Of a stretch of 64,000 nt of DNA, positions 1-12,486 are shown piece after piece; the stretch's first letter is position 1; each line of letters starts with the position of its first letter. The position numbers were made by a program, and so were the translations under genes. Where the stretch lies: the NCBI GenBank assembly GCA_031002005.1, contig JARYHS010008074.1, positions 10,672,924-10,736,923 of the forward strand. The letters run 5' to 3'. The stretch comes from Vandiemenella viatica (Eukaryota > Arthropoda > Insecta > Orthoptera > Morabidae). The notes beneath the pieces were generated by a model. That model worked only from the letters and a program-made list of their open reading frames with translations, ran no database searches and was not told the DNA's origin.

Positions 1-3000
1 AGTGACGGCGCTGTGGTGTTGGTAGACTCGCTTTGACGCTGCAGAGCAGATTACACAAACGATTTCCCGTGTTACCCGCTGTTAAACCCTCTCATAGATA
101 TAAAACACGGTTCGTTTAACATGGCCAGTGTGAAAACTCGCTGGCTTGGAAACAGGGCCCAACCCAACAGCATACGAGCCGGCAAACGCAGTCACTACCA
201 GCTGTCAAAACCCTCACTGCCGTCAACATACAGCACTCGCAACTCCCACGCAAACCAGAGGGTAGTCTTATTTAGATCCTATCTCGCATTAGCGTACGTT
301 TAAAGAAGTACAAATATTTATATCTACTCAACTGCAAACCACAAAATTAAGGATTCTACAAATTATGATGGGCGGAATTTTTTCGCAAGCAAAAATGGCA
401 TTACATGTGTGTTCTCTTAACTGCGTATTTTCAGTACATACCACTTACTGACTTTTTACATTAGTTTTAGAAATCTGTCATCAACATTAGTTTCCACGTT
501 CACTTGATGTCTATGCAGAAAAGTAAAAAATGTACACTGTATTGATCTCAGTATAGGATTCTGTACCTGTAACTGCCATGCGAAAGCCACGACTTAAAAC
601 TGACCTTTACATACAGACACACTACGGCATATGTGTTTAATAATGCAGGTACATAGTTATCACATTGTCATAATGGAGGTTCCTAACACTGCTGAACGTC
701 TTTGTGGAAAGAGATGGCTTCACCAGGATTCCAAGACCTGTCTCCCAGACAGCAAGACGGCAGTTTGTTTTCTAAGACCTTATTGGCACATAACTCCAAT
801 ACGCAATTTCGGAGGGAAAAAGCGCAGAAACATTTAACTAAATGTTACTTTAATAAACCTCGTTGTAATCTGTTGACCTATATAACGCACTTTGTTATAC
901 ATCCGTATGCTCATTATAGAGCAAGGATCGAACCGATGTTGTACATTTACAATCAGATCTCTACGTCTCCATAACTCCGTTTCCACGCTTGAGGGTCTGA
1001 AGTCTAGATGGGCAATGACAAGGTAAACACTTGATGGGTGTTCTAGCCCCTGAGGCCATCCCGCTATCTTGGAAGTTGTAACATAACTTCAAGAACACAG
1101 GACATATGAAGGTAATGTTCTTATAAATCGGAACGTAGTCTCAGGAAATAAAATTTTGTAATCTCACACTATACATTGTTGTTGTTCTTCAGCATTCTGA
1201 ATTCAGTAATAATGCAACAATCAGAAAAGTTAGGAAATATGGGAACAACAGACTAGTTTCAAAGTTGTTGCAAATGAGAGTAAAATTAAAACTGATAAGA
1301 ACGTTAATGCCTGATAACTTTTTTAAAAGAAAAAAGTTCGGATAGTTTTAGCATAAAACATGGAGCTAAGACATCCGTTTTTGGTAAATCATTATATATA
1401 TAGTTTTGACGCTGTTGGTTTGTGAATTGCAGAGGCAGGGCGGATTTTTGAGTGGGATGGTTAAGAAGAGTTAGAAAAGGGAAACAATAGCGTTTGTGAA
1501 GTGTTATTGCAGAATGAAAACTAAAATAAACATATATCACTTTGTGTACATGATGGAATGATTGTATGAACTATAATTCCTAAAAGCCTCAAAAAGTGAA
1601 ATAAAATTTTTTTATTTACGTTTTAAATTACACAGGAGTGATTAACTTTTAGATGAAATGCAATAATTAAGGGGGAGGAAATTTGGTTCTCCAGTAGTGT
1701 AGTGTACTGAAGACAGGACGGGGTTCAGTATTCCACGAGACCATTAGGGAAAAAAGTGCCTTTACTTCTGGCTAAAGTGCACAATTAACGAGAATTACTG
1801 GTAAGCTATTATTGCAATCTCTCTTCCAGTAACAATTTGCAGCGTTTTAATTGAAAATAACACAAGACAAATACAAATTGTTGGCGCAGTTGAACTGATT
1901 CCTATTTGTATCACTTTTCATATTTCAAAGTGTTGTATAGTAAGGACAGGAGCGTAGTTTTTAGCAGACTAGTTGCGTTTAGCCTCCGCAGAAAATCCAT
2001 AACGTCCAAGCGGACAGGCCTCATATGAATATCGCCATTAACTGGGCTGAAGTCTGCCCGGCAGGACCTCTTTGAAGTGGACCGCTTCAGACAGGGCATA
2101 ATCGCTGCCTTTGGTATCTAAAACGTGCCGCTTCGCACCAGCTGTCAAACGCTTCATTGCGATATTCACCGTCAGTCGCCCTGCAAGAGTCTTCTGCCTC
2201 GACCTTCGCCTGAGTGAGGTCCAATGTCTTCATTTTCTTTGTTTTAAAACGCTTTTCTGTATGTTCAGGAAAATACTAAAACAGCTGTCACTTCTATCGC
2301 AGCCTCTATTGATAAGATCTGGATATGCACAGCATTTCAATGACAACGGCGACTGTGCACTCTTTCATAGGCAGAGTGCTGGCTGCGTATTAATTTCTGC
2401 ATGCGGGAACATTATGTGGACACGAATGTAGCTCATTTTTGTCAAAGAAAAGATTCATATAGTTAAGCACTGCTGGCTAACAAAGCTAAAACGTTCTGTG
2501 CGTAGCGGAACTGAACTGACAGAGTGCGTAGAATCGCAAGTGACCACTAAACAAATTTAAGCCCGTGAATGCCTTTTTTTTCCCATTTCGTCACGGGTTC
2601 CAGTTTTTAGGGTCGAAGACTGTGACACGTTATCCTGATATGACCAACTACGAACTTGAAGGGTGTTTCACCCTTGGAGTGAATAAAATCTCTTGAGCTT
2701 CAAGATCTCAGATGTATTAATAGATGTAGGTATTAAACACGGACAGGGCGATGGCGCTATCGTATAATTGTTTCAAAGATCGTAGACTCGAACTTCTTGA
2801 AATACAAACGTCACTTGTGTTTGACCCTTCAAGGCCACTCTTTTGAAAAATTCCTGATTGCTTTGAAATTATCAAGTTACTTTTTATTGAGGTAGGGCAT
2901 TCATAATGTAGTCTTTGGTCATAGTAACGGCCAGAGAACTTAATGCAGATTATTAAACAGTTGAGCAGCTCCCAAGAAATCAATTGCCAAAATACTCGAT

Positions 3001-4391
3001 TCAGTGACATATTTCGTCTCGTACCCTCTAAAAACCAACCTCATAACTCACGTACAGGGAACAAAGACCATTAACGAAAGAGGTCAGACGAATGCGTAAA
3101 AAGTAAATGAATCGTAATGTATAAACTTTGGTCAAGCAAAATTAGAGAATATTTTAAATAAATTGAAATTTAGTCTAGGCCTCAATGACAATCGATATTC
3201 GTGGTTACAGCAGAAACCATGAGTAGTTTAAGTTTTTTAAACACTTTTTTTTTTTATGTTGATAGCATTAGCAACATGTTACTGAAAAGCAGTTCCACAT
3301 TTTTTTCAGCCGTTAAGTTTATCGATATTTGTTTAACTATGAAATGCTACGAATAAGCAAACTTAATGAATGCATTATGGAAATTAATTTGATAGCAGTT
3401 GTTTAACTATTAAATTATGGTCATAACTTCGAATTTCTTCTAATAATATCTCTGGTGGCTGTTAATTTTCGAGCGAAGGCTGACACGTGACACCGTTCTC
3501 CAGCCAATAGCTATCGAGGTGGGTGGGTGAGTGAGTTTACGAAATTATACAGTATACATATACTGTCACTGTGAACTTTCAGTCCTTCGTACACGAAACT
3601 GTTTGAAACTGTCACTACCGTATTTCAGATTATCAATTTCTCACCATCTGAACAAAATTTTCTTATACTGTATTAGATGAGGCGTAGATAGAAATATCCG
3701 TCACTTACTGTCTTATCTCTCTCCATGTTCTTCTGTCCATGTAGACACAAGAGCATGGAAATCAGCCACTGATGATGATGACTGTCTTATCACTTGACTG
3801 CATCCCACTCCGTGATGAACGTGCTTCTTATGTGGAGTGGGGAGCACTCTGGTGGCTCAGTTGATCAGGAATAGAACTGAGATCTGAATGAGTGATAAAC
3901 AGGTCTCGGTTGCGACTTTCAAATATCGTCAATACATTTCTAGAGGAGCTTGGTTCGTATATGTGAGACGCACGAGAACACGGTAAACTGTACGTCTCAT
4001 ATACACCGTTTACATACCAGATTAGTATAGGTAACTAAGATGAAGGCGGATTGCGCAGCCTATATGATACTCTGTCACCAAGTAATGAAGACCAAGTGAA
4101 ATAATCACACATTGTGAAACTCAAAAGCAAGAAACACGCGAATGGTGTATCTTCGTCTAATTCAATAAGGCAGGCTCTTCATCCAAAGGAAGTACTGTAA
4201 CATGGGCGAGTATAGCCCTCCTCAAACCGAACAGTAATTAATATCTGATGCCGAACTATAAAAATGGTGTTGAAGAGTAATATTAACTTTTATTATTCAT
4301 CAAAATTTCAGATGCTGAAGCAGCTTTATACTCTGTTTTTTAAACCCGAAAATAAATCTAAAGACACGAGTATCAACAACTAATTACAATC
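1..4391. other. No recognised gene; AT-rich DNA
   Basis: Only short open frames (up to about 106 codons, at 2,111-2,431 +) occur, and none shows a protein motif I recognise. No terminal repeats, A-tails or tRNA-like boxes were seen. Short homopolymer runs occur, such as the T run near 3,245. This may be intergenic or intronic DNA, or relics too decayed to read. Confidence 0.6.
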
Positions 4392-4400
4392 AGAGGTTTC

Positions 4401-4644
4401 TTTTTTTTTAAGTGCTTAATGACTCTTAACAGTGAGGTGTTTAGAGACGGGAAAGGATTGGGTGGGGGGGCAACGAATTTGAAGGATTTCGGCAATGGCC
4501 TTTTGAAGGAAGTATCCCGGCATTTGCCTGGAGTGATTTGGGAAACCATGGAAAACCCAAATCTGGATTCCCGGAAGGGGATTCGAACCGAAGTCCTCCC
4601 AAATGCGCGGCCAGAACGCTAACCGTTACACCACCATTCTCGGT
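4401..4644 (-). repeat. tRNA-derived SINE, family 1, full-length, with target-site duplication
   Basis: Read on the minus strand, this has a tRNA-like head with an A box (RC of 4,623-4,633, ccgttacacca) and a B box (RC of ggattcgaacc, near 4,579). A body with the shared core (ccatggtttcccaaatcactcc type) follows, then a GTCTCT...AGAGTC-type tail and a short A run, seen as T at 4,401-4,409. The direct repeat AGAGGTTTC flanks it at 4,392-4,400 and 4,645-4,653, as expected for LINE-mediated insertion. It has no coding function; an apparent 67-codon ORF inside is spurious. Confidence 0.88.
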
Positions 4645-4922
4645 AGAGGTTTCTAAAGGATTTGAATGGAAATCATTAAAACTAAATTGGGATTACTTCC
4701 ATACATTAACGAATTAAATTTTTAAAACCTAATATCAATAACAATAATACAATAATACAAGGGCAATTTGGGAAACTACTGTCATTTACGAAAAAAGAAC
4801 CCCACAGTTATAATGTAAGATACAAGTGATATTTATTTTACCGAATCCCACAATTGAGTGATTTTTAACTTTATCAACATTAAAATAATCTTGGTCAAAA
4901 ATAAATAAAATCATAAAAAACG

Positions 4923-5075
4923 CAAGGCCATTAGAGGTGGCAAAGGACTGGAGACAAGGAACGGAAGGAATCCGACTATAGCCTTTTGAAGGAAGTATTC
5001 AGGCATTCGCCTGTAGTGATTTGGGGAAACCATATGAAAGATCTCAAACTGATGTGAATCACTATAGCCCGTTAG
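4923..5075 (-). repeat. SINE family 1, diverged partial copy
   Basis: The minus strand retains the SINE body: the blocks ccttttgaaggaagtatt and cattcgcctgtagtgattt, and a ggggaaaccat block. The tRNA-like head is lost or unrecognisable beyond about 5,075. It lies 280 bp from the full-length copy at 4,401 and in the same orientation, but it is much more diverged, so it is probably an older independent insertion. Confidence 0.7.
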
Positions 5076-5885
5076 TACGCAGAAAAGCTTGGATGACTAT
5101 TGGGAGAGTACAATTTCGTTACTGTTCGACTGGGGCGGGAGTATGGAAATGGCAGATAGCGATGAATGATGTTGATTGCAGGCCAGCGTGGTCCCTCTCC
5201 GCTGAGGTCGAGGTGTGGAGGTTGGACAAGACAGGAAACAACGCACCGCTAAAACTGTGAAGCCTCTTGCAAACTCTGGAGCCGACTGCGCATGCGCGGC
5301 ATCCATATTGCTTTACCCAAAACATCGCTCACTAGGCGTTGTGTTTGCTGTTCTCAATATTTCATTCACTAATATATAAATGTTTTCATAATGCCAGCTT
5401 GTATTGCATAAGGTTACACAAACAGATCAGCTATGAAATAACCTCGAATATCATTTCATAAGATAGCTAGCTTTATTTTAAACGAGTGCTGAAAATCAAA
5501 ATTAAGCATCCGAATTAATGTAGGCCTATCTACTACTATTACAGTATCTTCCGAAGAAGCCCACAGAAATTGACTGTTGCTATTAACTGAAGCATTCAAG
5601 ATAAGTTTCAAGTCAAGTTCGCGATACAGTGAATTTATCATCGCTCGTGCGTTAGTTTAATTGCAGTTCATACTGAAAGGTGTGTGATGAAACTAATTGT
5701 GATAAATTATGCTACGTGAACTACAAATCCTGATGTTGGCAATGTTGTTGTTACTCGATATGTGGTTCACAATGAATTATGTGATGAGTGGGCAGCACTA
5801 TCAGAACCGTGCCGATGCAGTTTGAGTATTACGTAAATCGACGAGACAAATTGTAAATCAAGAGTAATTTTAATTTTATTCCTCC
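5076..5885. other. No recognised feature
   Basis: Short overlapping ORFs on both strands around 5,021-5,325 run through SINE sequence and GC-richer flank. None shows a conserved motif. I see nothing else here. Confidence 0.5.
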
Positions 5886-6310
5886 CTAAGTTCTCGAGAT
5901 ATTGACTTTCAAAAATTATTTATAGCTACGCCTTTGCTGACGTTTTTATGTGGCGACTCAACCTAACCAAAAAAAAACACCCATTCTGTATTTCCAGCGT
6001 GTAGTTCATTGTGGCTTTGGCGAAATTATTTTTCTGGTCCACGCCGCATCGGAACCTAGCCACCACAATTTTTAGACAGTATATCTCGAGAACTAATCGA
6101 GATATCGAAAATTTGTAATCTTTACTTTCGATTTGACTCTTAGTATTACATAAGAATCCATCATCAAGTTTGGGGAAATTTTTCTTCTGTATTTCAACCA
6201 AAAACACATCACTTTTGAGACAGTTTATCTCGCGAACTAAGAAGGATATCAATAAATTTTATTCTTCATTTTTGATTTGTTTATTCGAGTTACATAACAA
6301 TCCATCATAA
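5886..6310. repeat. Degenerate tandem repeat, period about 143 bp
   Basis: A block reading acagtatatctcgagaacta near 6,077 returns as acagtttatctcgcgaacta near 6,220. In each case it is followed by a diverged stretch ending cataa(g/c)aatccatcat. A partial earlier unit, containing tctcgagatattgac, lies near 5,893. The minus-strand ORF at 5,926-6,252 is a by-product. The repeat family is not recognised. Confidence 0.55.
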
Positions 6311-7130
6311 AATTGTGGCACCGTGCTTCTCGTAGGACTCCTATGAGGTGTTTGTGTGCTTATACTCCTCGTTTCTTGGGATATCCAATGTGGCGAATTC
6401 CCGTCCTTGCTTCTCAGTACCCGTGGTGAAGGTCCTTTGCGTTGTCTCCTCTCTTTTCTTTGCTCCATGATCCAAGTCGGTTAGATAATCAACCGAATTC
6501 TAGAGCTTTACAACTCGGTTCAAGACACAAAACGTATGCCTAAACGGAATCTTTTCATTTTTTTTAGAACATACGAACTTGTAAAATGGCTACACAGCTA
6601 ATGACTCCCACTCGTTAATCAGCACATTTCTCTATTTTGTTTAGTCTCAACTTTCATAGCCGTTCGCGACGCGACTGGAATGTCCAGAAATAAAATCCAC
6701 TACCCATAATGAAAACCAAAGTTCAGTTGTACTGTCCTCGGCATGGAAGCAGAAAAAATAGTCTTGGTCTCTCCCGTACGCAACACAGGTCTCGTCTTGT
6801 TGAACAAAATCTTCTCGAGCTTTCCTTCGGGAGAGCGTGTCCATAAGAGCAGTACCGGATTAACCACGTAACAGGAGTTAGCAAACGCTACTGGCCTCGC
6901 GCCTTCTGGGGGGCCTCGCACCTCGTGGGGGCCCCGCGCCCACGCCTAGACGACCTTTTCGGAGCATGACTCTGGTTTCGTCTTCCGGCGGAAGATAGAA
7001 CGACAGTCTGGCTCCGAAACGTCGCCTCTTATGGACGCGGTATCCCAGTGGAAAGCTCGAGAATATTTTATTCATCTGAATCACCGAGAAAGCTTCAATT
7101 CCTTCAACGTCTCCTTTTGTTGTCATTCAA
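6311..7130. other. Unrecognised GC-richer block with an inverted repeat
   Basis: The segment at about 6,797-6,850 (core ctcgagctttcc) matches the reverse complement of about 7,025-7,080 (core ggaaagctcgag), including the neighbouring gtccata/tatggac. Between them lies a GC-rich stretch (6,895-6,960) with repeated gcgaggcc-type words on the minus strand. Three overlapping minus-strand ORFs (6,647-7,126) are open in different frames, so none is convincing. It could be a decayed mobile element. Confidence 0.35.
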
Positions 7131-7750
7131 TGTGGGTACAGATTATTTTTTTAAGAAAATACTTCTATTATATCGCCTGATTTCCCAACACACAATTGTT
7201 TGATTGGACGGCAGTCTCCTCAGTTTCCTCTGACTTTTTTTACGAGAACCGCGCTTGTTTCAAAGAGACTCCACGATTGGAAGTTTCCAAACCCCCTCCA
7301 AATTTGTCACAAACGCTTCTCTAGAAATTATCATTAACTAAAGTAATAGTAATGTTTTTATTTCCTTTTCGGTATAGTCTTGCAAACAAAATTTTACGTA
7401 CACGTAATGTGTGTATTGATGCTTGTCTTTGGTTTTGAGGAACTGCGTTGATGTCACTACTGCGTTGGATAGTAAATCTGGTTTTGTGATAGGTATTTTG
7501 GGAACTTTGAAAATGAACACTTCCATAGACGCGTTGGGTGATGTTTGGACGGTGGTAAATTTATGAGTTCGCGACTTCCCGTCACCGACATGATATGATG
7601 TGTTGCTCGTATGATATGCGCGTCGGATGTTTTTTGGAAGGATGAAATCTTATGAGTTAGCGTCACCAACACGCTAATGTCAACAGTATATCTGCAGCTA
7701 TAAGTATGACATGTTGCGCTCGGACAGCAGTGAAAGTATATATTATACTA
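7131..7750. other. No recognised feature
   Basis: AT-rich flank ending at the TA dinucleotide (7,749-7,750) that borders the Tc1-like element. No gene was seen. Confidence 0.5.
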
Positions 7751-9172
7751 CACTCCTGGATATTTAAATAAGAACAACGTGAATTCATTGTCCCAGGAAT
7801 GGGAAACTTTATATACACATTCCTGGGGTCAGATACAACACATGATCACACAGACAGAACCATAGGCACATGGACACAGGCAACAGAGCATGCACAATGT
7901 CGACACTAGTACCGTATATATCCTCCTTTCGCAGCAATGCAGGCTGCAATTCTCCCATGGAGACGATCGTAGAGGTGCTGGATGTAGTCCTGTGGAACGG
8001 CACGCCAAGCCATTTCCTCCTGGCGCCTCAGCTGGACCAGCGTTCGTGCTGGACGTGCAGACCGCGTGAGACGACGTTTCATCCAGTCCCAAACATGCAC
8101 AATGGGGGACAGATCCGGAGATCTCGCTGGCCAGGGTAGTTGACTTACACCTTCTAGAGCACGTTGGGTGGCACAGGATACATGTGGACGTGCATTGTCC
8201 TGTTGGAACAGCATGTTCCCTTGCCGGTCTAGGAATGGTAGAACGATGGGTTCGATGACAGTTTGAATCTACCGTGCACTGTTCAGTGTCCCCTCGACGA
8301 TCACCAGAGGTGTACGGCAAGTGTAGGAGATCGCTCCCCACACCATGATGCCGGGTGTTGGCCCTGTGTGCCTCGGTCGTATGCAGTCCTGATTGTGGCG
8401 CTCACCTGCACGGTGCCAAACACGCATACGACCATCATTGGCACCAAGGCAGAAGCGACTCTCATCACTGAAGACGACACGTCTCCATTCGTCCCTCCAT
8501 ACACGCCTGTCGCGACACCACTGAAGGCGGGCTGCACGATGTTGGGGCGTGAGCGGAAGATGAGCTAACGGTGCGTGGGACCGTAGCCCAGCTTCATGGA
8601 GACGGTTGCGAATGGTCCTCTCTGATACCCCAGGAGCAACAGTGTTCCTAATTTGCCGGGAAGTGGCGGTGCGGTCCTCTACGGCACTGCATATAATGCG
8701 ACGGTCTTGGCGTGCGTCCGTGCGTCGCTGCTGTTCGGACCCAGGTCGACGGGCACGTGCACCTTCCGCCGACCACTGGCGACAACATCGATGTACTGTG
8801 GAGACCTCGCGCCCCACATGTTGAGCAATTCGGTGGTACGTCCACCCGGCCTCCCGCATGCCCACTATACGCCCTCGCTCAAAGTCCGTCAACTGCACAT
8901 ACGGTTCACGTACACGCTGTTGCGGCATGCTACCAGTGTTAAAGACTGAGATGGAGCTCCGTATGCCAAGGCAAACTGGCTGACACTGACTGCGGCGGTG
9001 CCAAACCGCTGCGCAGCTAGCGCCCTTCAACGGCCAACACTGCTGTTCCTGGTGTGTCCGCTGTGCCGTGTGTTTGATCATTGTTTGTACAGCCCTCTCG
9101 TAGTGTCCGGAGCAAGTATGGTAGGTCTTACACACCGGCGTCAATGTGTTCTTATTTCAATTTCCAGGAGTG
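7751..9172 (-). mobile_element. Tc1/mariner-type DNA transposon, end-to-end, 1,422 bp
   Basis: Both ends carry an inverted repeat beginning CACTCCTGGA. The left end continues tatttaaataagaaca and the right end, reverse-complemented, aattgaaataagaaca. Each end is flanked by TA (7,749-7,750 and 9,173-9,174), the duplicated target of this superfamily. A single minus-strand transposase reading frame fills most of the interior. Just inside the left end, cccaggaatg (from 7,792) and cattcctggg (about 7,819) form a small extra inverted repeat. The overall size is normal for a Tc1-like element. The element looks complete in structure, but its transposase is inactivated. Confidence 0.9.
7906..8928 (-). 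pseudogene. Tc1-like transposase, inactivated by one stop and loss of a catalytic residue
   Basis: The frame runs 340 codons from the Met at 8,928, the usual length for Tc1-like transposases. A longer open frame upstream, to 9,144, lies in untranslated sequence. The N-terminal part has paired helix-turn-helix motifs (LTDFERGRIVGMREAG..., then ...SERTIRNRLHEAGL). The RNase-H-like catalytic core follows: first Asp in VVFSDESRF (codon 8,466-8,464) and second Asp in FQQDNARPH (codon 8,199-8,197). The third acidic position, 33 residues on, reads SPIVHVWD, so Val (GTG, 8,100-8,098) stands where this family has Glu. An in-frame TAG at 8,271-8,269 also splits the protein. No frameshift is seen, so decay is recent or slight. 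The enzyme would cut and join the TIRs in the nucleus if intact. Confidence 0.9.
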
Positions 9173-9174
9173 TA

Positions 9175-9960
9175 GTTTGAAACAGACGATACAAGAAATG
9201 GAACAGAGTAGGGAAAAGTATGATCGAGAATGTAATTCAGAATCAACATCAAGAAATCATTAGTGGAACGGAACACCCAGTGATAGATCTGCTGGGAGAC
9301 GCGGCGAGTTAGAAAGATTCGGCCGACCGGCAATTAGCGGAGTTGAGTCGGGGCTCGACAATATTACATGCCAGAAAGCCGACGGCGCGGTCGAGAATGA
9401 AGTACAGTCCGTGCAGATGAAGCAGTATGAAGTAAAGGTTGAGCCTGGCGGGGAGAAAAGACCGTGCTTATTGGTAAAACTATACGGAGATTCATTGACA
9501 AGATACTGGGCGCAGGAACGTAAAATTGAATATGTGCAGATGGCCATGAAGAATGAACTTTGGGAATGGATGTATGTGACGGATGACTGCGGAAGAAAAT
9601 GTAAGGAATGTCCAAATATTTCCTGAGTAGTTACTGGTCCCAGGGGAGGTGTGGCAAACAAGAATTACAGTATAGTGTGCACTGTAAATATGAAATTTTA
9701 AATTGCAAGACACTCTGGAAGAATTTGAGTCAAATTACAAAATTTGTTTTACCTGCTAATGATGGTAAAAATTCTGAGTTGGAAGTAGAAGAGGTGGACG
9801 AAGAAACAAATGACGGGGAGGGTTAAGAAGACTCAGAAGAAAGTGAAGAAGATACCAACAGTGAAGACGAGGAGGAAGACCATGAACTTTTGGGGAATAG
9901 AATTGCGAACAAGCAGAAAAGTGAAGAAGAAGATGATGATTAATGTTTCCTAATAATGAG
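9175..9960 (+). other. Unrecognised open frame and purine-rich acidic stretch
   Basis: A frame free of stops runs from about 9,262 to the TGA at 9,624-9,626 (about 121 codons). It contains a Lys/Glu-rich segment and a CGRKCKEC motif near its end. From about 9,780 to 9,945 the DNA is GAA/GAG-rich and would encode Glu/Asp runs, but stops and frame changes break it. I do not recognise a family. It could be a decayed gene, a fragment of a mobile element's ORF, or a chance frame. Its position directly beside the Tc1-like element's right end may be coincidental. Confidence 0.25.
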
Positions 9961-12486
9961 ATAAAAAGTTGGAGAAGATGAGAAGAAATAATCAACTAGA
10001 GATAAAGAAGAAAGGGCTCAATATATTATAATGTAACGCTTTTCGCCACATTTTAAGCTGCATCTTTTATTATACAAATAATAATGTTAGATTAATTTTC
10101 ATAAATATTGGACGACCACCTAGATTGATTTTAGTAGTGGCCTAAAGTACGCAAGATTCCATGTGAGGACTGCAATGCCAATGGTGAACATTCAATATAC
10201 CTTGTTGCAACAAATATCAAACAATTATTGAGCTGTGTAAGCTTGAGGAAAATCGAGACATTACCGAGAGGCATTTACCGGTACAAGCGTAAGCCAAGGC
10301 GACAGGACGTCGGGGGTAAAGGGTTTTGCCGGAGAACACTACCTGTCACCTTGAAGTGCGCAATGAAAAAGCAATCCGCTGACGTGGTGTGGAAATCCGC
10401 CACCCGAATACGCTCTCATCCCGTGTAATGGACATACCGTTGAAAAAAAAGGGGGGAGAATACCATTACCTTGAAATTTTATCGAGAAAATTAATATTAA
10501 TTTGTCAATCAGGTTAATCTGGCGGACCAGAATTACAGGTAAATAAAATATAGAAATTAATTTGATCTTCTGGCTTATACACTGTCGCGAATATTTAATT
10601 TTAACGTTAAGCACAAGGTATTCAAAACAAGCAAGCAATACCAGGGCCTTACAATTTGCCGGATAAATGCAAACATTAATAGATTTAATATAAAATAATG
10701 CGGCATTGCAGGCCAATAAATAAAAATTAAACATTTTGCAAAATTCCCAGGAGCGCCAATTAAAGTGAAAACATCATTTGAATTATTTTATGATGAGCAA
10801 GATGCTTAAAAGTTCAATATTGATGAATATAAAATGTTAGCTAGCTCAGCAACATTTCCGCGATCAGAACAGAGAGTCTGTAAACCTCGTCAAGAACCCA
10901 TGGAAGTATGGAATGACCTTGCGTCGGCACATTACCGTTATTGCAACTGCTTGAAGAATTGCGACACGTTGTGTCGCAGGCAGATGCAGATCCGCGGATA
11001 GCCCATCCACGCTAATGCATCAGTGGTGATGGTCTCTACGAGATAATACACTATTCCTCTGGCAACGTCTTAGCCAGAAAGCGTTTATCTTCAACCATGG
11101 ACGAACAGCTGTCGAGTGTGTCGGACCACACCCGAACAGAACGTCTTTACTAGAGCTCGTCTGCATAGCAAGCCTCGTGATGACGTCCTTTTTGCCGCCA
11201 CGAAGAAGTCACCTTCCCCTCTCCCAGCACATTGAAAAGAAGCTTTGTAGACCCAATGGCTATACACGATTGGTGAATCGGCGTATTCCACAATCACGTG
11301 TGTCGCGGCGTTGCTATTATTCACCGTTCGGTTTTGCGCGTAGTTTCTGTGACCTTGCACCCTCAGCGAAGAGCTGGGGCACATTGCCCTAGCCCAGCTA
11401 ACGGGATTTCTCCGCCCTCCACCGGTCGCTTCCATTGCTCTCAGCATTGTCCGGCTATTTGAATGTTCAAAACTGCCACTGAGTGCTAGCATTTTCACCG
11501 TTTAATTTTTTCCTAACAGCAATCTTGCAATAAACTAAAATTATACAACAATAAATTCGGCCGCCCGGGCTTAATACATAAATACCTATGGACTGATTAG
11601 CCCTAAACAATTTACATATTTGAATAAAATAAATATAATAAATCTGAATAATAATTATGAATATATTAATATATTCATTGGGGGATGACGCTGTCATATC
11701 ACACCCGCTAGGGCGGCAGAATATTTCCGACCTCTGTAATATAAACGCGGAGCGAATAAGGTGTCGACGATATCAAATCAGGTGGTCAACCTCAATATCC
11801 AATTCCAGTGAGCACATAACTTAAAATCCTGAGAATTTTCTGTTAAATGTGATCTTCGAGACTACAAGGGTGGAGCCAAAGGTTTCCTGGGAGATGGAAG
11901 AGCGACGAGCTTCATTCTGTCGCGGGACGCCGTGCTCGACATAGATTCTATTCTATTCCCGTAGATTCTGGTGTGGGCAGTGGTGCCTAGCTGCTCTGGA
12001 TGATTTTCCGCTGACGTCCGACTCACGGCAGCGAAACCCGGTCATCGCCTTCCCTCCTGGCATCTGCTGACGCTAGAGTCTGCAAAACGTGACAAACTCA
12101 CACATACTCTTCTAGTGCGTACGGGACATTAATTCCAACTGAAGTACCAATATTTTACCATCAAATAACATGTCTAAAACTGTCCGCTACAGTGTGTATT
12201 CCCGTGACAGAATTGTTACACCGCTAATGTAACGTTGAAAATTAGAGTTGTCGACCAGGACGGTAATTTTGTGTATTTTAGATGAGAAACCTTTACTCTA
12301 AGTCTACATATAAAGAATGTTGGCTCGTTATAACAACCAGCGCCAATCTCACAAAGTCGTGAACCAACAGTGAAACGATTAACACCTGAGAATGGATTCT
12401 TCCTACAGTTGTAAGGCAATATCGTAAAAAAATAAATAAAAAAATAAAAATAATAAAAAATAAAAAAAAAGGTTGAGGAGCTTCAC
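9961..12486. other. No recognised gene
   Basis: AT-rich DNA containing two GC-richer islands, at about 10,228-10,430 and 10,900-11,460. The second holds a 135-codon minus-strand ORF (11,091-11,498) with no motif I recognise. An A-rich low-complexity patch lies at 12,425-12,470, just before the virus-like block. Confidence 0.45.

Noticed and set aside
8263..8949. Plus-strand ORFs opposite the Tc1-like transposase
   Set aside because: They are shadows of the minus-strand transposase frame, with no motifs of their own.
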